DNA of 64,000 bases from Bacillus carboniphilus (GCF_039522365.1 NZ_BAAADJ010000061.1:1-64000); one strand, 5' to 3'. Counted from the stretch's first letter, positions 1-7,187 are shown. Translations and numbers: made by a program. Notes: generated by a model not told the origin, from the letters alone.

Positions 1-104
1 AACGATATGAATTTTTACGTCAATCATAGTTGAACCGCCGTATACCGAACGGTACGTACGGTGGTGTGAGAGGTCGGGGGTTAGTCACCCCCTCCTACTC
101 GATT
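1..104 (+). mobile_element. 3' end of a group II intron (domains V and VI)
   Basis: Positions 32-66 fold into a 34-35 nt domain V-like hairpin: ACCGCCGTA pairs with TACGGTGGT across a two-nucleotide-type bulge, and TACC pairs with GGTA around a GAAC loop. It is followed by a domain VI-like hairpin (GGGGG at 76-80 with CCCCC at 88-92) and the ending CTACTCGAT typical of bacterial group II introns, so the 3' splice site is probably at 103-104. The rest of the ribozyme and any reverse transcriptase would lie left of the window. The intron lies downstream of the convergent SRPBCC gene. Recognition is from known D5/D6 architecture; the exact intron class is not determined. Confidence 0.8.
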
Positions 105-154
105 AAATTATGAATTGTTTTTTATATTAAAGGCTACTTTCTAAAGTAATTTCT

Positions 155-670
155 TTATTTAATCGCGTTCAGATGTTCCTCCAGACGGTTCCACGTTTCG
201 GTGATGCCTTGTAACATACCCATGTCTGTAACCGTCTTGAGAGCTTCTGCGGACACATATTGAGCACGGTTTACTAACTTCGTTTTTCCATCAAGATCGA
301 TAAATTCTAATGTAACCTCGGTCGATGGCAGGTTCTCGTCTACATTGCCTTCTGCATCCGAAAAATAATCGGTATAAATGATTGTCTCCGGTTCGATAAT
401 GTCTTTGTAAACGGCTTTACCCCATGATTCCATACCGTAAAATTCACCTTGATTCTGATCCATACACTTCATGCAGTAGTGCCAAATACCACCCGGACGA
501 AAATCAATGTGACAAACCGGTAGTTCCCAACCACTAGGTCCCCACCAATGCTTTAGGTGCTCAGCATCTTTAAACATTTTGAAAACGAGATCACGTGGTG
601 CATCGAAAGTACGCTCCAGTACTAATACACGGTCGTTCTCTACTCTTGAGCTTATTGCGTTTAATGACAT
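155..670 (-). CDS. SRPBCC (AHSA1/START-like) domain protein
   Basis: 171 aa soluble protein of the AHSA1-type SRPBCC superfamily, whose helix-grip fold encloses a hydrophobic ligand pocket. The family signature is at residues 18-50: a treatment of FDAPRDLVFKMF followed by KHWWGPSGW, then aromatic strands (WHYCMKCMDQ) and a C-terminal helix (LQGITETWNRLEEHL). The ATG start has an AGGAGG-type site just upstream. It lies 58 bp downstream of, and is probably cotranscribed with, an ArsR regulator, a pairing common in bacteria. The ligand is unknown and no catalytic residues can be named. No obvious terminator is seen before the intron end. Confidence 0.9.
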   Translation of the reverse strand: MSLNAISSRVENDRVLVLERTFDAPRDLVFKMFKDAEHLKHWWGPSGWELPVCHIDFRPGGIWHYCMKCMDQNQGEFYGMESWGKAVYKDIIEPETIIYTDYFSDAEGNVDENLPSTEVTLEFIDLDGKTKLVNRAQYVSAEALKTVTDMGMLQGITETWNRLEEHLNAIK

Positions 671-728
671 TTATAACTCCTCCTTTATAAATACACTTAT
701 ATTCTGTTTTGTAATGCATACTAACTTA

Positions 729-1055
729 TCAAGTTAGTGTTTTTTTTCCCTGGATTTCTTGTAGATAATCATCCAACCGATCCATCCGCGATTCCCACAT
801 TCGACGGTATGAATCAAGCCACACATCCAACTCTTGAAGCGGTTCTGGTCTTAGACTATATATTCGCCGATTAGCTGCTGGCTTGACTTCAATTAGACCA
901 GCGTCGCTTAATACACGAAGATGTTTAGAGGTTTGGGGCTGGTTTAAATTTAACTGCTTCGCAATTTCACCTACTGGTAGCGGCCCACTTAGAAGAAGTT
1001 CGACGATATCAAGCCGATTGGGTTCAGCCAGGGCACTGAAGGTTTGTACATTCAT
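729..1055 (-). CDS. ArsR-family winged-helix transcriptional regulator
   Basis: 108 aa DNA-binding repressor type. The winged helix spans most of the protein: ALAEPNRLDIVELLL, then the recognition helix region LNQPQTSKHLRVLSDAGLIEV and the wing RRIYSL. The ATG at 1055 is chosen because GAGAGG lies 7 nt upstream; an in-frame TTG 39 nt earlier has no comparable site. There is no cysteine metal site of the ArsR/SmtB kind, so it belongs with the ArsR proteins paired with SRPBCC genes rather than with metal sensors. It leads the two-gene operon and probably represses it; an inverted repeat at 1184-1205 is a candidate operator. Confidence 0.9.
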   Translation of the reverse strand: MNVQTFSALAEPNRLDIVELLLSGPLPVGEIAKQLNLNQPQTSKHLRVLSDAGLIEVKPAANRRIYSLRPEPLQELDVWLDSYRRMWESRMDRLDDYLQEIQGKKTLT

Positions 1056-1183
1056 GTTGATTCCTCTCCCAACATCCGTATTTTCTTGGGTCAACCTTAG
1101 ATGAATAAATTAAGAATACCACCTCCGATTTTCCAGTATTACCATGTCGTACCAAGTTGTTATATTGATTATTCCATAAAGGG

Positions 1184-1205
1184 AATATTCCTGTCAAGGA
1201 ATATT
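1184..1205. promoter_or_regulatory. inverted repeat, candidate ArsR operator
   Basis: AATATTCC and GGAATATT form perfect 8-bp arms separated by TGTCAA, about 130 bp upstream of the ArsR start. The position suits an operator of the ArsR/SRPBCC operon but binding is inference. Confidence 0.4.
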
Positions 1206-1208
1206 TAT

Positions 1209-1238
1209 TGGGACAGAGGGGACAGGAACCTTGTCCCA
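1209..1238 (+). repeat. GGGACA palindromic repeat, copy 1
   Basis: Forward copy: box GGGACA, second box GGGGACAGG, loop AAC, inverted box TGTCCC. Boxes one and two can each pair with the inverted box. It sits in the ArsR upstream region. Confidence 0.9.
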
Positions 1239-1320
1239 GTAATGAATGTAAATATGATAAAAGAAGGGTGACACAAAAGGTGTATTGGACAAATAAATAA
1301 AATCCGAATGATTTGGATGA

Positions 1321-1339
1321 GACAGACAAACCTGTCCCA
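1321..1339 (-). repeat. GGGACA palindromic repeat, copy 2 (degenerate)
   Basis: Degenerate reverse copy, GACAG...AAACCTGTCCCA, lacking the outer TGTCCC box. It resembles the inner part of the copies at 4528 and 17684. Confidence 0.6.
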
Positions 1340-1427
1340 TTTGGAAAATTTTTATGAAACACCTGTATAAAGATTCTTCCTATTCTAATAATATGTATAG
1401 CCTACCACCGAATAGGGAGGAAATGAC

Positions 1428-1973
1428 ATGTTAAATATATGGGAAACCATTATGGATGCTATGAATTCACAGACAGATCAAGACAAAGATCAACCTCTTC
1501 ATGTGGGAGAAGTCATGGCGTGCTGGTTGTACTTATCAGGACTAGAGATAGCAAAGGTTTCTGTCCAAGCAGGTTTAAACACAACATCAGATGATGAACT
1601 TAAAGCCATTCTTGAAGAGGATGCGAAACTAGGAACTAGTCAAAGGGAACGCCTACATAATTTCATGATTAAGGAAGGGATTCCGTTACCATCATCACCA
1701 GAAGATATGCCAGAATCAGATCCCAATGATATTCCTAACGGTGTTAAATTAACGGATGATGTGATAGCAAACGAGTTATCTTTAAAAATTGCAAGTTTAA
1801 TTGTGCATGCTGCAACTGCTGCTTCCGAATCGATTCGTACCGATGTTGGTTTATTGTTTGTTCAATTTCAAGCAGAAAAATTTGCTTTCGCTACTAGACT
1901 AAAGCATTTAATGCGTAAACGTGGATGGATTAAAGTCCCACCATTTTATGTTCCACCTGGTTCTAAACAATAA
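1428..1973 (+). CDS. DUF3231 family protein, single-repeat form
   Basis: 181 aa, mostly helical protein matching one half of the DUF3231 proteins found later in this window: the LHVGEVMACWLYLSGLEIAKV start, the EGIPLPSSPEDMPESDPNDIP-type stretch near residues 80-105, and the C-terminal MRKRGWIKVPPFY. Family members with two such halves are 330-340 aa, so this is a single-unit member rather than a truncation, since both ends look natural. GGAGG lies 7 nt before the ATG. It is monocistronic, ending at a terminator at 2018. DUF3231 proteins are common in spore-forming Bacillaceae and resemble ferritin-like/CotF bundles; function unknown. Confidence 0.85.
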   Translation: MLNIWETIMDAMNSQTDQDKDQPLHVGEVMACWLYLSGLEIAKVSVQAGLNTTSDDELKAILEEDAKLGTSQRERLHNFMIKEGIPLPSSPEDMPESDPNDIPNGVKLTDDVIANELSLKIASLIVHAATAASESIRTDVGLLFVQFQAEKFAFATRLKHLMRKRGWIKVPPFYVPPGSKQ

Positions 1974-2017
1974 GAAGTACGTTGAAGTTAGAAACCTAAA
2001 TTAAAGTGAATTGCAAG

Positions 2018-2048
2018 CGTTGATCTTAGTCAAGGATCAGCGTTTTTT
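2018..2048 (+). terminator. intrinsic terminator of the 181-aa DUF3231 gene
   Basis: CGTTGATC pairs with GATCAGCG (one G-U), followed by six T. Confidence 0.85.
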
Positions 2049-2073
2049 AGTTTTTTATCAGCCATCAAATATG

Positions 2074-2103
2074 AAAACTCGCCGCAAATATTGGCGAGTT
2101 TTT
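2074..2103. terminator. bidirectional intrinsic terminator
   Basis: AAAACTCGCC pairs with GGCGAGTTTT; A and T runs on both sides let it stop the minus-strand propeller gene and back up the plus-strand terminator. Confidence 0.85.
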
Positions 2104-2117
2104 CTATGACTTAAAGC

Positions 2118-3347
2118 TTATTGAGTAGTACAAACCATTCCAATTGCAATCCCAAATGGATTAGAAAACCCTGAAATGGTATCGCTGATGGTATTAGTGG
2201 TAGTATCAATGACTAAGACTGTGTCATTACCCGAATCTACTACATAGGCGTACATTCCATCAGATGTAAAAGCTACATCATTAGGAGTAGAAAAACCAGC
2301 AACCGTATCGCTTATGGAATTAGTGGTAGTGTCAATGACCGAGACTGTACCATTCTGATTCAGAACATAAGCCTGAGTGCCATTAGGTGTAATCCCTACT
2401 CTATATGGACTAGCAAAGCCTGAAATGATATCGCTAATAGAATTGGTTGTAATATCAAGGACAGAAACTGTGTTATTAGTAGCGTTTACCACATAGGCAT
2501 GATTACCATTAGGTGTTATAGCAATACCACGAGGGAACGAGAACCCTGAAATCGTTTCACTGACCATGTTAGTAGCAGTATTTATAACTGAGACTGTACT
2601 ACTCGACGGATTGGGCACATAAGCCCGAGTTCCATCAGGAGTAAAAGCTATTTCAGGAGGAAAAGAAAAGCCCGAAATGGTATCGGTAATAGTATTAGTT
2701 TCTAGATCAATAACGGAGATTGTACTATTAGAACTATTGACAACATAAGCTCGAGCTCCATCAGGTGTAATGGCTATCTCGGCAGGTGAAAAAAAGCCCG
2801 AAATCGTATCGATAATGGTATTGGTGGCAGTATCAAGGTATGCGACGGTGTTATTGCCTTCATCAGTGACATAAGCTCGAGCTCCATCAGGTGTAATGGC
2901 TACCTTATGAGGAAAAGAAAAGCCATGAATCGTATCAATAATAGTATTGGAAGCAGATTCAATAACAGAAACTGAGTTGAAATTTGGGTGTGTGACATAA
3001 ACAAAGTCCTCACATTTAGAGATAGGAAGAGTAGAAGATTTTTTCATTAAATCCAAAACATTCTCAAAATAGAACTCTAATAGCATTTCCTTTTTAATAA
3101 CATCACGAAGTGTTCTTTGTACACTTGAATTTATAGCTAAAAGTTCAGGAATTGAAATCGCTGTAGGTGAAAGGTTTATACCTGTAGGTAAAGTTCCCAA
3201 CATAAATTGAAGTTCCTCTGCCTGAGAATTGATAATATGAGCTAATGCTAGTTCCTCAAATGCAATCGAAGTTAAAAGCAGGGGAATCGTTTGTTCAGTT
3301 GAAATGGACAGAAGAGGAGTGGTATTGGGTATATTAGGATAGCTCAA
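2118..3347 (-). CDS. seven-bladed YVTN-type beta-propeller protein with helical N-terminal domain
   Basis: 409 aa. Residues about 1-115 form a helical domain (TSIAFEELALAHIINSQAEE, then a conserved-looking LRDVIKKEMLLEF helix) reminiscent of N-terminal regions of Bacillus exosporium or collagen-like surface proteins. Residues about 117-409 hold seven 42-residue units with the pattern ITPDGARAYV...NTVSVIDTTTNTISDTISGF, enough for a closed seven-bladed propeller. No signal peptide or LPXTG is seen, compatible with assembly onto the spore from the mother cell, but that is inference. The start is TTG with GAAGGTG 8 nt upstream. The gene stands alone and ends at a bidirectional terminator. Confidence 0.85.
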   Translation of the reverse strand: MSYPNIPNTTPLLSISTEQTIPLLLTSIAFEELALAHIINSQAEELQFMLGTLPTGINLSPTAISIPELLAINSSVQRTLRDVIKKEMLLEFYFENVLDLMKKSSTLPISKCEDFVYVTHPNFNSVSVIESASNTIIDTIHGFSFPHKVAITPDGARAYVTDEGNNTVAYLDTATNTIIDTISGFFSPAEIAITPDGARAYVVNSSNSTISVIDLETNTITDTISGFSFPPEIAFTPDGTRAYVPNPSSSTVSVINTATNMVSETISGFSFPRGIAITPNGNHAYVVNATNNTVSVLDITTNSISDIISGFASPYRVGITPNGTQAYVLNQNGTVSVIDTTTNSISDTVAGFSTPNDVAFTSDGMYAYVVDSGNDTVLVIDTTTNTISDTISGFSNPFGIAIGMVCTTQ

Positions 3348-3549
3348 TAGAAGTTCACCTTCTTTCTAAAACTCTTATATTTATTTTATGTATCTAAAAA
3401 TTGAGTGATAGAGTATTTGTCTTGGGTAATCAGTGGATTTTTCATACAAATGCCCTTTCTTATTCATATAGAAACTTCTTTTGTTTTTCAATTTCTCCGC
3501 GGTAGGTGAAGATTATCTGAAGCGGAGTATTTTTATGAGATTTAAGAAA

Positions 3550-3570
3550 CTCTTAAGAATTGCTTAAGAG
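3550..3570. promoter_or_regulatory. perfect inverted repeat upstream of the DUF6220 gene
   Basis: CTCTTAAG, spacer AATTG, CTTAAGAG: 8-bp arms about 60 bp before the start codon at 3628, a plausible operator. Upstream, CTCCGC/GCGGAG at 3494-3526 plus TATTTTT could be an attenuator. No regulator is identified. Confidence 0.4.
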
Positions 3571-3627
3571 GGTGTTTAGAACTCCCTTGTATTATAAGAA
3601 TGTAAATTTGATGAGGGGGACACTGAA

Positions 3628-4017
3628 GTGAAAAAAGGGAAACTTGCCGAACGAATTTTTGGAATATTGGCAGGGGCGTTTGTTCTTTGCCTTTTGATAC
3701 AAGTCTTTATAGCAGGGCTTGCGATATTTGTTGATCCAGCGAAATGGCATGTTCATAAAGTTTTCATTCATTTATTTGAAATCATACCGGTTGCCATGGT
3801 GATTATAGCGTTTGTTGGAAAAATGCCAAGATGGGCCATTGGGCAAAGTGCGGCTCTGGTTGGATTTATTTTCTTGATGTACTTTTCAGCGAATATAACG
3901 CCTGTATGGCCGTGGGCGGCAGCCGCGCATCCGGTTTTGGCATTAGTGCTGTTTTGGATGGGAATCAAGTTAACGAAGGATACATTTTTATATTTAAAAA
4001 GGAGCGATGTAAATTGA
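3628..4017 (+). CDS. DUF6220-like four-helix membrane protein
   Basis: 129 aa integral membrane protein with four hydrophobic segments (about residues 10-33, 44-62, 70-90 and 97-118). The conserved-looking core GLAIFVDPAKWHVHKVFIHLFE, with paired histidines near the second helix, and the later AAAAHPVLAL match the DUF6220 type. GTG start after GAGGGGG. The next small membrane gene starts inside its stop codon (TTGA overlap), so the two are translationally coupled. Function unknown. Confidence 0.75.
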   Translation: MKKGKLAERIFGILAGAFVLCLLIQVFIAGLAIFVDPAKWHVHKVFIHLFEIIPVAMVIIAFVGKMPRWAIGQSAALVGFIFLMYFSANITPVWPWAAAAHPVLALVLFWMGIKLTKDTFLYLKRSDVN

Positions 4018-4238
4018 GAAGTTGGACTATTGTAGGTGTTGCTCTAATCTGTGGACTTTTTGCTGGGCTTATTCTTTCAGAGATTATAGGGATAATTGGA
4101 TACGTCATTTTCGGCCAAGAGATTGGTATTAAGTACCTTCCTTTCATCCTTGCGATTGCGGGTGTAGGGTTTGTTTTGGTGTTAGGGACAGAGGGGACAG
4201 GAACCCTGTCCCACAAACAAAAAAACTCACAACAATGA
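4014..4238 (+). CDS. small membrane protein with repeat-derived C-terminus
   Basis: 74 aa with two hydrophobic helices (about residues 4-28 and 38-56). The TTG start overlaps the preceding TGA and has AAGGAGCG upstream, which I prefer over longer ATG starts lying inside the previous gene. The last 17 residues, beginning GTEGTGTLSH, are translated from GGGACA repeat copy 3 and then from the terminator hairpin; the stop codon is in the hairpin loop. The natural protein probably ended earlier, and the repeat insertion replaced its tail. Function unknown. Confidence 0.7.
   Translation: MRSWTIVGVALICGLFAGLILSEIIGIIGYVIFGQEIGIKYLPFILAIAGVGFVLVLGTEGTGTLSHKQKNSQQ
4185..4213 (+). repeat. GGGACA palindromic repeat, copy 3 (inside a coding sequence)
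   Basis: Forward copy with an 8-bp stem GGGACAGG/CCTGTCCC and loop AAC. It is translated as the C-terminal tail of the 74-aa membrane protein. Confidence 0.95.
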
Positions 4239-4256
4239 TTTGTTGTGAGTTTTTTT
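4221..4256. terminator. bidirectional terminator between convergent genes
   Basis: ACTCACAACAA/TTGTTGTGAGT (11 bp, loop TGAT) flanked by A and T runs. It serves both the 74-aa gene and the convergent 68-aa gene. Confidence 0.9.
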
Positions 4257-4257
4257 A

Positions 4258-4464
4258 CTAGTTTGTACTACATGCAAAATAATCTATTTTCAGACCAGAT
4301 TTTTCAATTTTTGGTAATCCGCTATTATCGTAACATTTGTCAGATATGGCTTTGACTTCAACATAACTGAAATAAAAAGGTGCAGAAAGTAAGACACCTA
4401 GAGTCAAAATCGCTCCTATACTAATCGCTAGTTTCTTGGGGGGGGCGAGCTTGCTGGTTTTCAT
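4258..4464 (-). CDS. small membrane-anchored extracytoplasmic protein
   Basis: 68 aa. Start ATG 4464 is supported by GGAGG 5 nt upstream; a longer frame to 4506 has no such site. A basic N-terminus (KTSKLAPPKK) is followed by one hydrophobic segment (about residues 11-32), then a short outside domain with two cysteines (ISDKCYDNSG and DYFACSTN) that could form a disulfide. No recognised family. Confidence 0.7.
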   Translation of the reverse strand: MKTSKLAPPKKLAISIGAILTLGVLLSAPFYFSYVEVKAISDKCYDNSGLPKIEKSGLKIDYFACSTN

Positions 4465-4527
4465 AAGAACCTCCGGTAGCTTACTATGTAAGTTTTTTCT
4501 ATACATATTTTAACATAAAAGTTTAAG

Positions 4528-4556
4528 TGGGACAGTAAACCTGTCCCTCTGTCCCA
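4528..4556 (-). repeat. GGGACA palindromic repeat, copy 4
   Basis: Reverse copy (TGGGACAGTAAACCTGTCCC then CTGTCCCA as read on plus), 64 bp upstream of the 68-aa gene start and in front of the 113-aa gene. Confidence 0.95.
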
Positions 4557-4646
4557 TTTCCCACACCACCTTCTATTTATCTACATATCATAAAGGGACA
4601 AGTTCTGCTTGTCTTTTTTATTCTTTTTTGAGGGAGGATTTTTGTT

Positions 4647-4988
4647 ATGCGTAAGAGTTTGAAGACAGCTCAGGATCGCGAGTTGACCTATCAACGTATA
4701 AAGGAAGCTGCTGATCACCATGCTCAGTCTGTTAACCTAACGATTGATTGGTTGTATGAAGCACTGCAACAATATGTGGATGCTGGCTCAGTGATTGTGC
4801 ATTTGGGGAATGCGTTAATGTTTAGAGTGAGAGGGTCTATATATCGATTAGAATATAACTACGATTCTATTACTCTTAGCAGCGGTGGGGCAATGAATGA
4901 TGGTGAAACGGCTAGTGAAGGCATCATTGCAAGCTTTGACAATAACAGTACGCGTGAGCAAGTAATGGACGCGTTTAGCAGATTATAA
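4647..4988 (+). CDS. hypothetical protein, 113 aa
   Basis: Not recognised. Soluble: an N-terminal helical part (residues 1-50, many Q/E/H), then a beta-rich middle (SVIVHLGNALMFRVRGSIYRLEYNYDSITLSSGG) and a short C-terminal helix (REQVMDAFSRL). GGGAGGATTTTTGTT precedes the ATG. Its stop is 18 bp before the next gene, so the two probably form an operon. Confidence 0.7.
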   Translation: MRKSLKTAQDRELTYQRIKEAADHHAQSVNLTIDWLYEALQQYVDAGSVIVHLGNALMFRVRGSIYRLEYNYDSITLSSGGAMNDGETASEGIIASFDNNSTREQVMDAFSRL

Positions 4989-5006
4989 AGGAAAGGAAGG
5001 ATTGAG

Positions 5007-5504
5007 ATGTCAAAATCCCGTAATGTATTTTTGACAACAGCCGGTTTTCATGTTCCTGATGTGAACCAAAATGGAGATGAGAATAATCGAATTGTCATAA
5101 CATTGACGAACCCAACAAATCGTACGCTGAAAGCACATGTAAGAGTGGAATCTTATTCAGAAGGAGAACCCTCTTTTATTTTTCTTCCGGCAGAATATAC
5201 ATTGACCAGAACCATCTTGGAAGACTTCGGAAAGGTAGAAGTACAGCCAAATACCATAACACGACTTGAAGCTGAACTACCAGCTCTAGATCGTTCTACC
5301 CTAAGAGTCGTAACGAAAGGAGATTACAAAACTGAAGATGGAAATCCTGCTAGTGGAAAACTTGAAATCAGTTCAGTAGTGGGTTACGGAAACACATTAG
5401 CAGTCAACCTCATTAACATACCAGAAAGCTTAGCTCCAGGACTCCATTCCGCCGATACATCCACACTCTTCAGATATGAAGACTACATCGTAACCGACGA
5501 GTAG
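5007..5504 (+). CDS. hypothetical beta-rich protein, 165 aa
   Basis: Not recognised. No signal peptide. Alternating strands (NRIVITLTNPTNRTLKAHVRVESYS, TLRVVTKGDY, LEISSVVGYGNTLAVNLINIP) suggest an immunoglobulin-like beta-sandwich. Second gene of a pair with the 113-aa protein. Its TAG stop uses the first G of repeat copy 5, so the repeat joins exactly at the end of the gene. Confidence 0.7.
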   Translation: MSKSRNVFLTTAGFHVPDVNQNGDENNRIVITLTNPTNRTLKAHVRVESYSEGEPSFIFLPAEYTLTRTILEDFGKVEVQPNTITRLEAELPALDRSTLRVVTKGDYKTEDGNPASGKLEISSVVGYGNTLAVNLINIPESLAPGLHSADTSTLFRYEDYIVTDE

Positions 5505-5531
5505 GGACAGAGGGACAGGAACCTCTGTCCC
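5504..5531 (+). repeat. GGGACA palindromic repeat, copy 5
   Basis: Forward copy with boxes GGGACAG, AGGGACAGG and TGTCCC. It completes the stop codon of the upstream gene. Confidence 0.95.
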
Positions 5532-5600
5532 AGTACATATTAACGAAATTTGAACCATATGATGATACTAATCTACATTTTGAGAAAGCGGGGGAACAGA

Positions 5601-6302
5601 TTGTTAGCAAAATATGAGAAGCTATGTGCAGAGGTAGAGAGTTACCAAAACCGGTTAACATCGCTAAATAATGATGAGGCTCAACAACTGCTTAGTTTGA
5701 TTCAAGAAGTAAATGAAATGAAAAGTCAGATAACAGATAGGCACAAAGAACAGTTGGAAGAAGTTAAGGCTACACTGAAGTTTTTATCAGATTGGGTTAA
5801 CTCGAAGGATCAAGAGATGCAATGTCTGAGTTCAAGGCAACAAGGTGAAAGAGTAGTAGAGCAATTGGAATTGATAGAGAGTTTAACCGCGCTTTACTAT
5901 GTACTCAGCCCGGCGAAATCGTTTGTTCAAAAAGAGGTAAGTCGGAGGAAACCAGGTCAAGATAATGAAATCCGGACCAATTCCAATCAAGTAAAAGATG
6001 GAGAGGAATCTGAACTTAACTTATCCATCCTTACGAAAGAAACGAAAAACGTGATCAACCCTTCGAAACTTCGCATTACACTTGTGAATATGATTCCTAC
6101 ATCCATCACATCTCATTTCGATAAAAAAACCATCACGGAACCCGCAAGTACGGAACAGACATCCACCCCTATGTTCAAAAACCAAACAGACAAATTGGTA
6201 GCACTCGGTAGAAAAGTGGCCACAAACGTAAACCAAAATGCAGCAAAAATTAAAGCAACCAAAGAAAGGATCGATTGGAAGAGAAAGGCATATTTTAGGT
6301 AG
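5601..6302 (+). CDS. hypothetical coiled-coil-rich protein flanked by repeats
   Basis: 233 aa, not recognised. Residues 1-75 are strongly helical with heptad-like charge (NDEAQQLLSLIQEVNEMK, HKEQLEEVKATLKFLSDW), so a coiled coil is likely; the middle is low-complexity and polar, and the C-terminus is basic (NQNAAKIKATKERIDWKRK). TTG 5601 is preferred to an upstream TTG because GGGGG lies 7 nt before it. The gene sits exactly between direct copies 5 and 6 of the GGGACA repeat and has its own terminator at 6378. Confidence 0.6.
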   Translation: MLAKYEKLCAEVESYQNRLTSLNNDEAQQLLSLIQEVNEMKSQITDRHKEQLEEVKATLKFLSDWVNSKDQEMQCLSSRQQGERVVEQLELIESLTALYYVLSPAKSFVQKEVSRRKPGQDNEIRTNSNQVKDGEESELNLSILTKETKNVINPSKLRITLVNMIPTSITSHFDKKTITEPASTEQTSTPMFKNQTDKLVALGRKVATNVNQNAAKIKATKERIDWKRKAYFR

Positions 6303-6313
6303 ATACTGACTTA

Positions 6314-6341
6314 GGGACAGGGGGACAGGAACCTCTGTCCC
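6314..6341 (+). repeat. GGGACA palindromic repeat, copy 6
   Basis: Forward copy, nearly identical to copy 5 (same ACCTCTGTCCC ending), 11 bp after the stop codon of the coiled-coil gene. Confidence 0.95.
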
Positions 6342-6375
6342 GATTTTTTTCACCAATGAAGCGCCAAGTATTTGT

Positions 6376-6396
6376 ATGTGCCCTGGCACTTTTTTC
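6376..6396 (+). terminator. short intrinsic terminator
   Basis: GTGCC/GGCAC with a two-base loop followed by TTTTTT. Confidence 0.6.
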
Positions 6397-6497
6397 GACC
6401 CTTCCAAAACAAAAAGAAGTAACCACCCTATCTCAGAAATAAGGTGGCACTTCTCTCTGTCTTCGCTAACCGCTGACTCTGCGGCATGCAGGTGCGA

Positions 6498-6524
6498 AAA
6501 TCAGGTGTTGCCGGCACCTGATTT
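6498..6524. repeat. isolated 10-bp palindrome
   Basis: AAATCAGGTG and CACCTGATTT are perfect arms around TTGCCGG, lying between the convergent 233-aa and 51-aa genes. It may terminate the minus-strand gene or be a relic of another short palindromic repeat. Confidence 0.6.
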
Positions 6525-6615
6525 CTATTTATCTTCTCAAACTACAAGAAATTTATACTTACAATTGCGACTGGTTTTCTGTTCCGGTCATTTTTTGACG
6601 TTAATTCAGTAATCC

Positions 6616-6771
6616 CTATCTTTTAGAATCCTGATCAGTCTCAACCGAATTGGTAGCGTTCGGATCCACATCTCCGTAGTCGGGTATTTGGTGTGCGTGC
6701 TCTCTATGGTATTGGCCTAAGTCCCCATTTTGTTGCACATTCTGCTGGTTCTTGTTTGGTTTTTTAGTCAA
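6616..6771 (-). CDS. small hydrophilic protein, 51 aa
   Basis: Short gene with a TTG start and a strong CAGGAGGTGG site upstream. The product is rich in Asn, Gln, Asp and His (KKPNKNQQNVQQNGDLGQYH... DYGDVDPNATNSVETDQD) with no hydrophobic segment. Its composition resembles the small, unstructured proteins packaged in Bacillaceae spores, but I cannot name a family. It is divergent from the 68-aa Cys protein gene, sharing an upstream region of about 140 bp. Confidence 0.6.
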   Translation of the reverse strand: MTKKPNKNQQNVQQNGDLGQYHREHAHQIPDYGDVDPNATNSVETDQDSKR

Positions 6772-6910
6772 TTTTACCACCTCCTGGACACCTGTTAGGG
6801 TGCGCAGCCACTGGATTAATTATTCAAGGTGTCGACAGCTTAAACTGGAGAATAAGAATTCTAGAAATCTAAATACTAAATCTAGCGAGAATTATTTAGG
6901 AGGTGTAATT

Positions 6911-7117
6911 ATGCCACAATATATCGTGAATAAAGCGGCAGAAGATAATGGTGACCATGAGGTTCATGTTGAGACATGTGTGAACCTTCCTAGAGAGGAT
7001 AATCGGGACTATATTGGAGAGTTTGACAATTGTGCGGATGCGGTTGAAAAGGCGAGGGTTACGTACCCGAGTGCGAATGGGTGCGCTCATTGTGCTAAAG
7101 AGTGCCATACTACATAG
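6911..7117 (+). CDS. conserved small cysteine protein (NGDHEVH family)
   Basis: 68 aa. Start ATG 6911 follows TTAGGAGGTGTAATT, an excellent site. It has the pattern of a widespread uncharacterised bacterial family: YIVNKAAEDNGDHEVHV, CVNLP, DNCADAV, and a C-terminal NGCAHCAKECHTT with CxxC and a further Cys. The cysteines suggest metal or disulfide chemistry, unproven. Repeat copy 7 starts just after the stop. Confidence 0.8.
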   Translation: MPQYIVNKAAEDNGDHEVHVETCVNLPREDNRDYIGEFDNCADAVEKARVTYPSANGCAHCAKECHTT

Positions 7118-7118
7118 A

Positions 7119-7143
7119 TGGGACAGAGTGGCCACCCTGTCCC
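7119..7143 (+). repeat. GGGACA palindromic repeat, copy 7 (diverged)
   Basis: TGGGACAGAGTGGCCACCCTGTCCCT; the middle box is diverged but the outer boxes pair. It starts 2 bp after the stop of the 68-aa gene. Confidence 0.75.
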
Positions 7144-7187
7144 TTATTTCTGTTGCCTTACCTTATAAATTCCTTTAGTGATACTTC

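Noticed and set aside
1024-1362. 112-codon minus-strand frame upstream of the ArsR gene
   Set aside because: It overlaps the regulator's start, translates repeat copies 1 and 2 and has no ribosome site.
6021-6407. Minus-strand frame opposite the coiled-coil gene
   Set aside because: Antisense to a better gene and it includes repeat copy 6 and the terminator.
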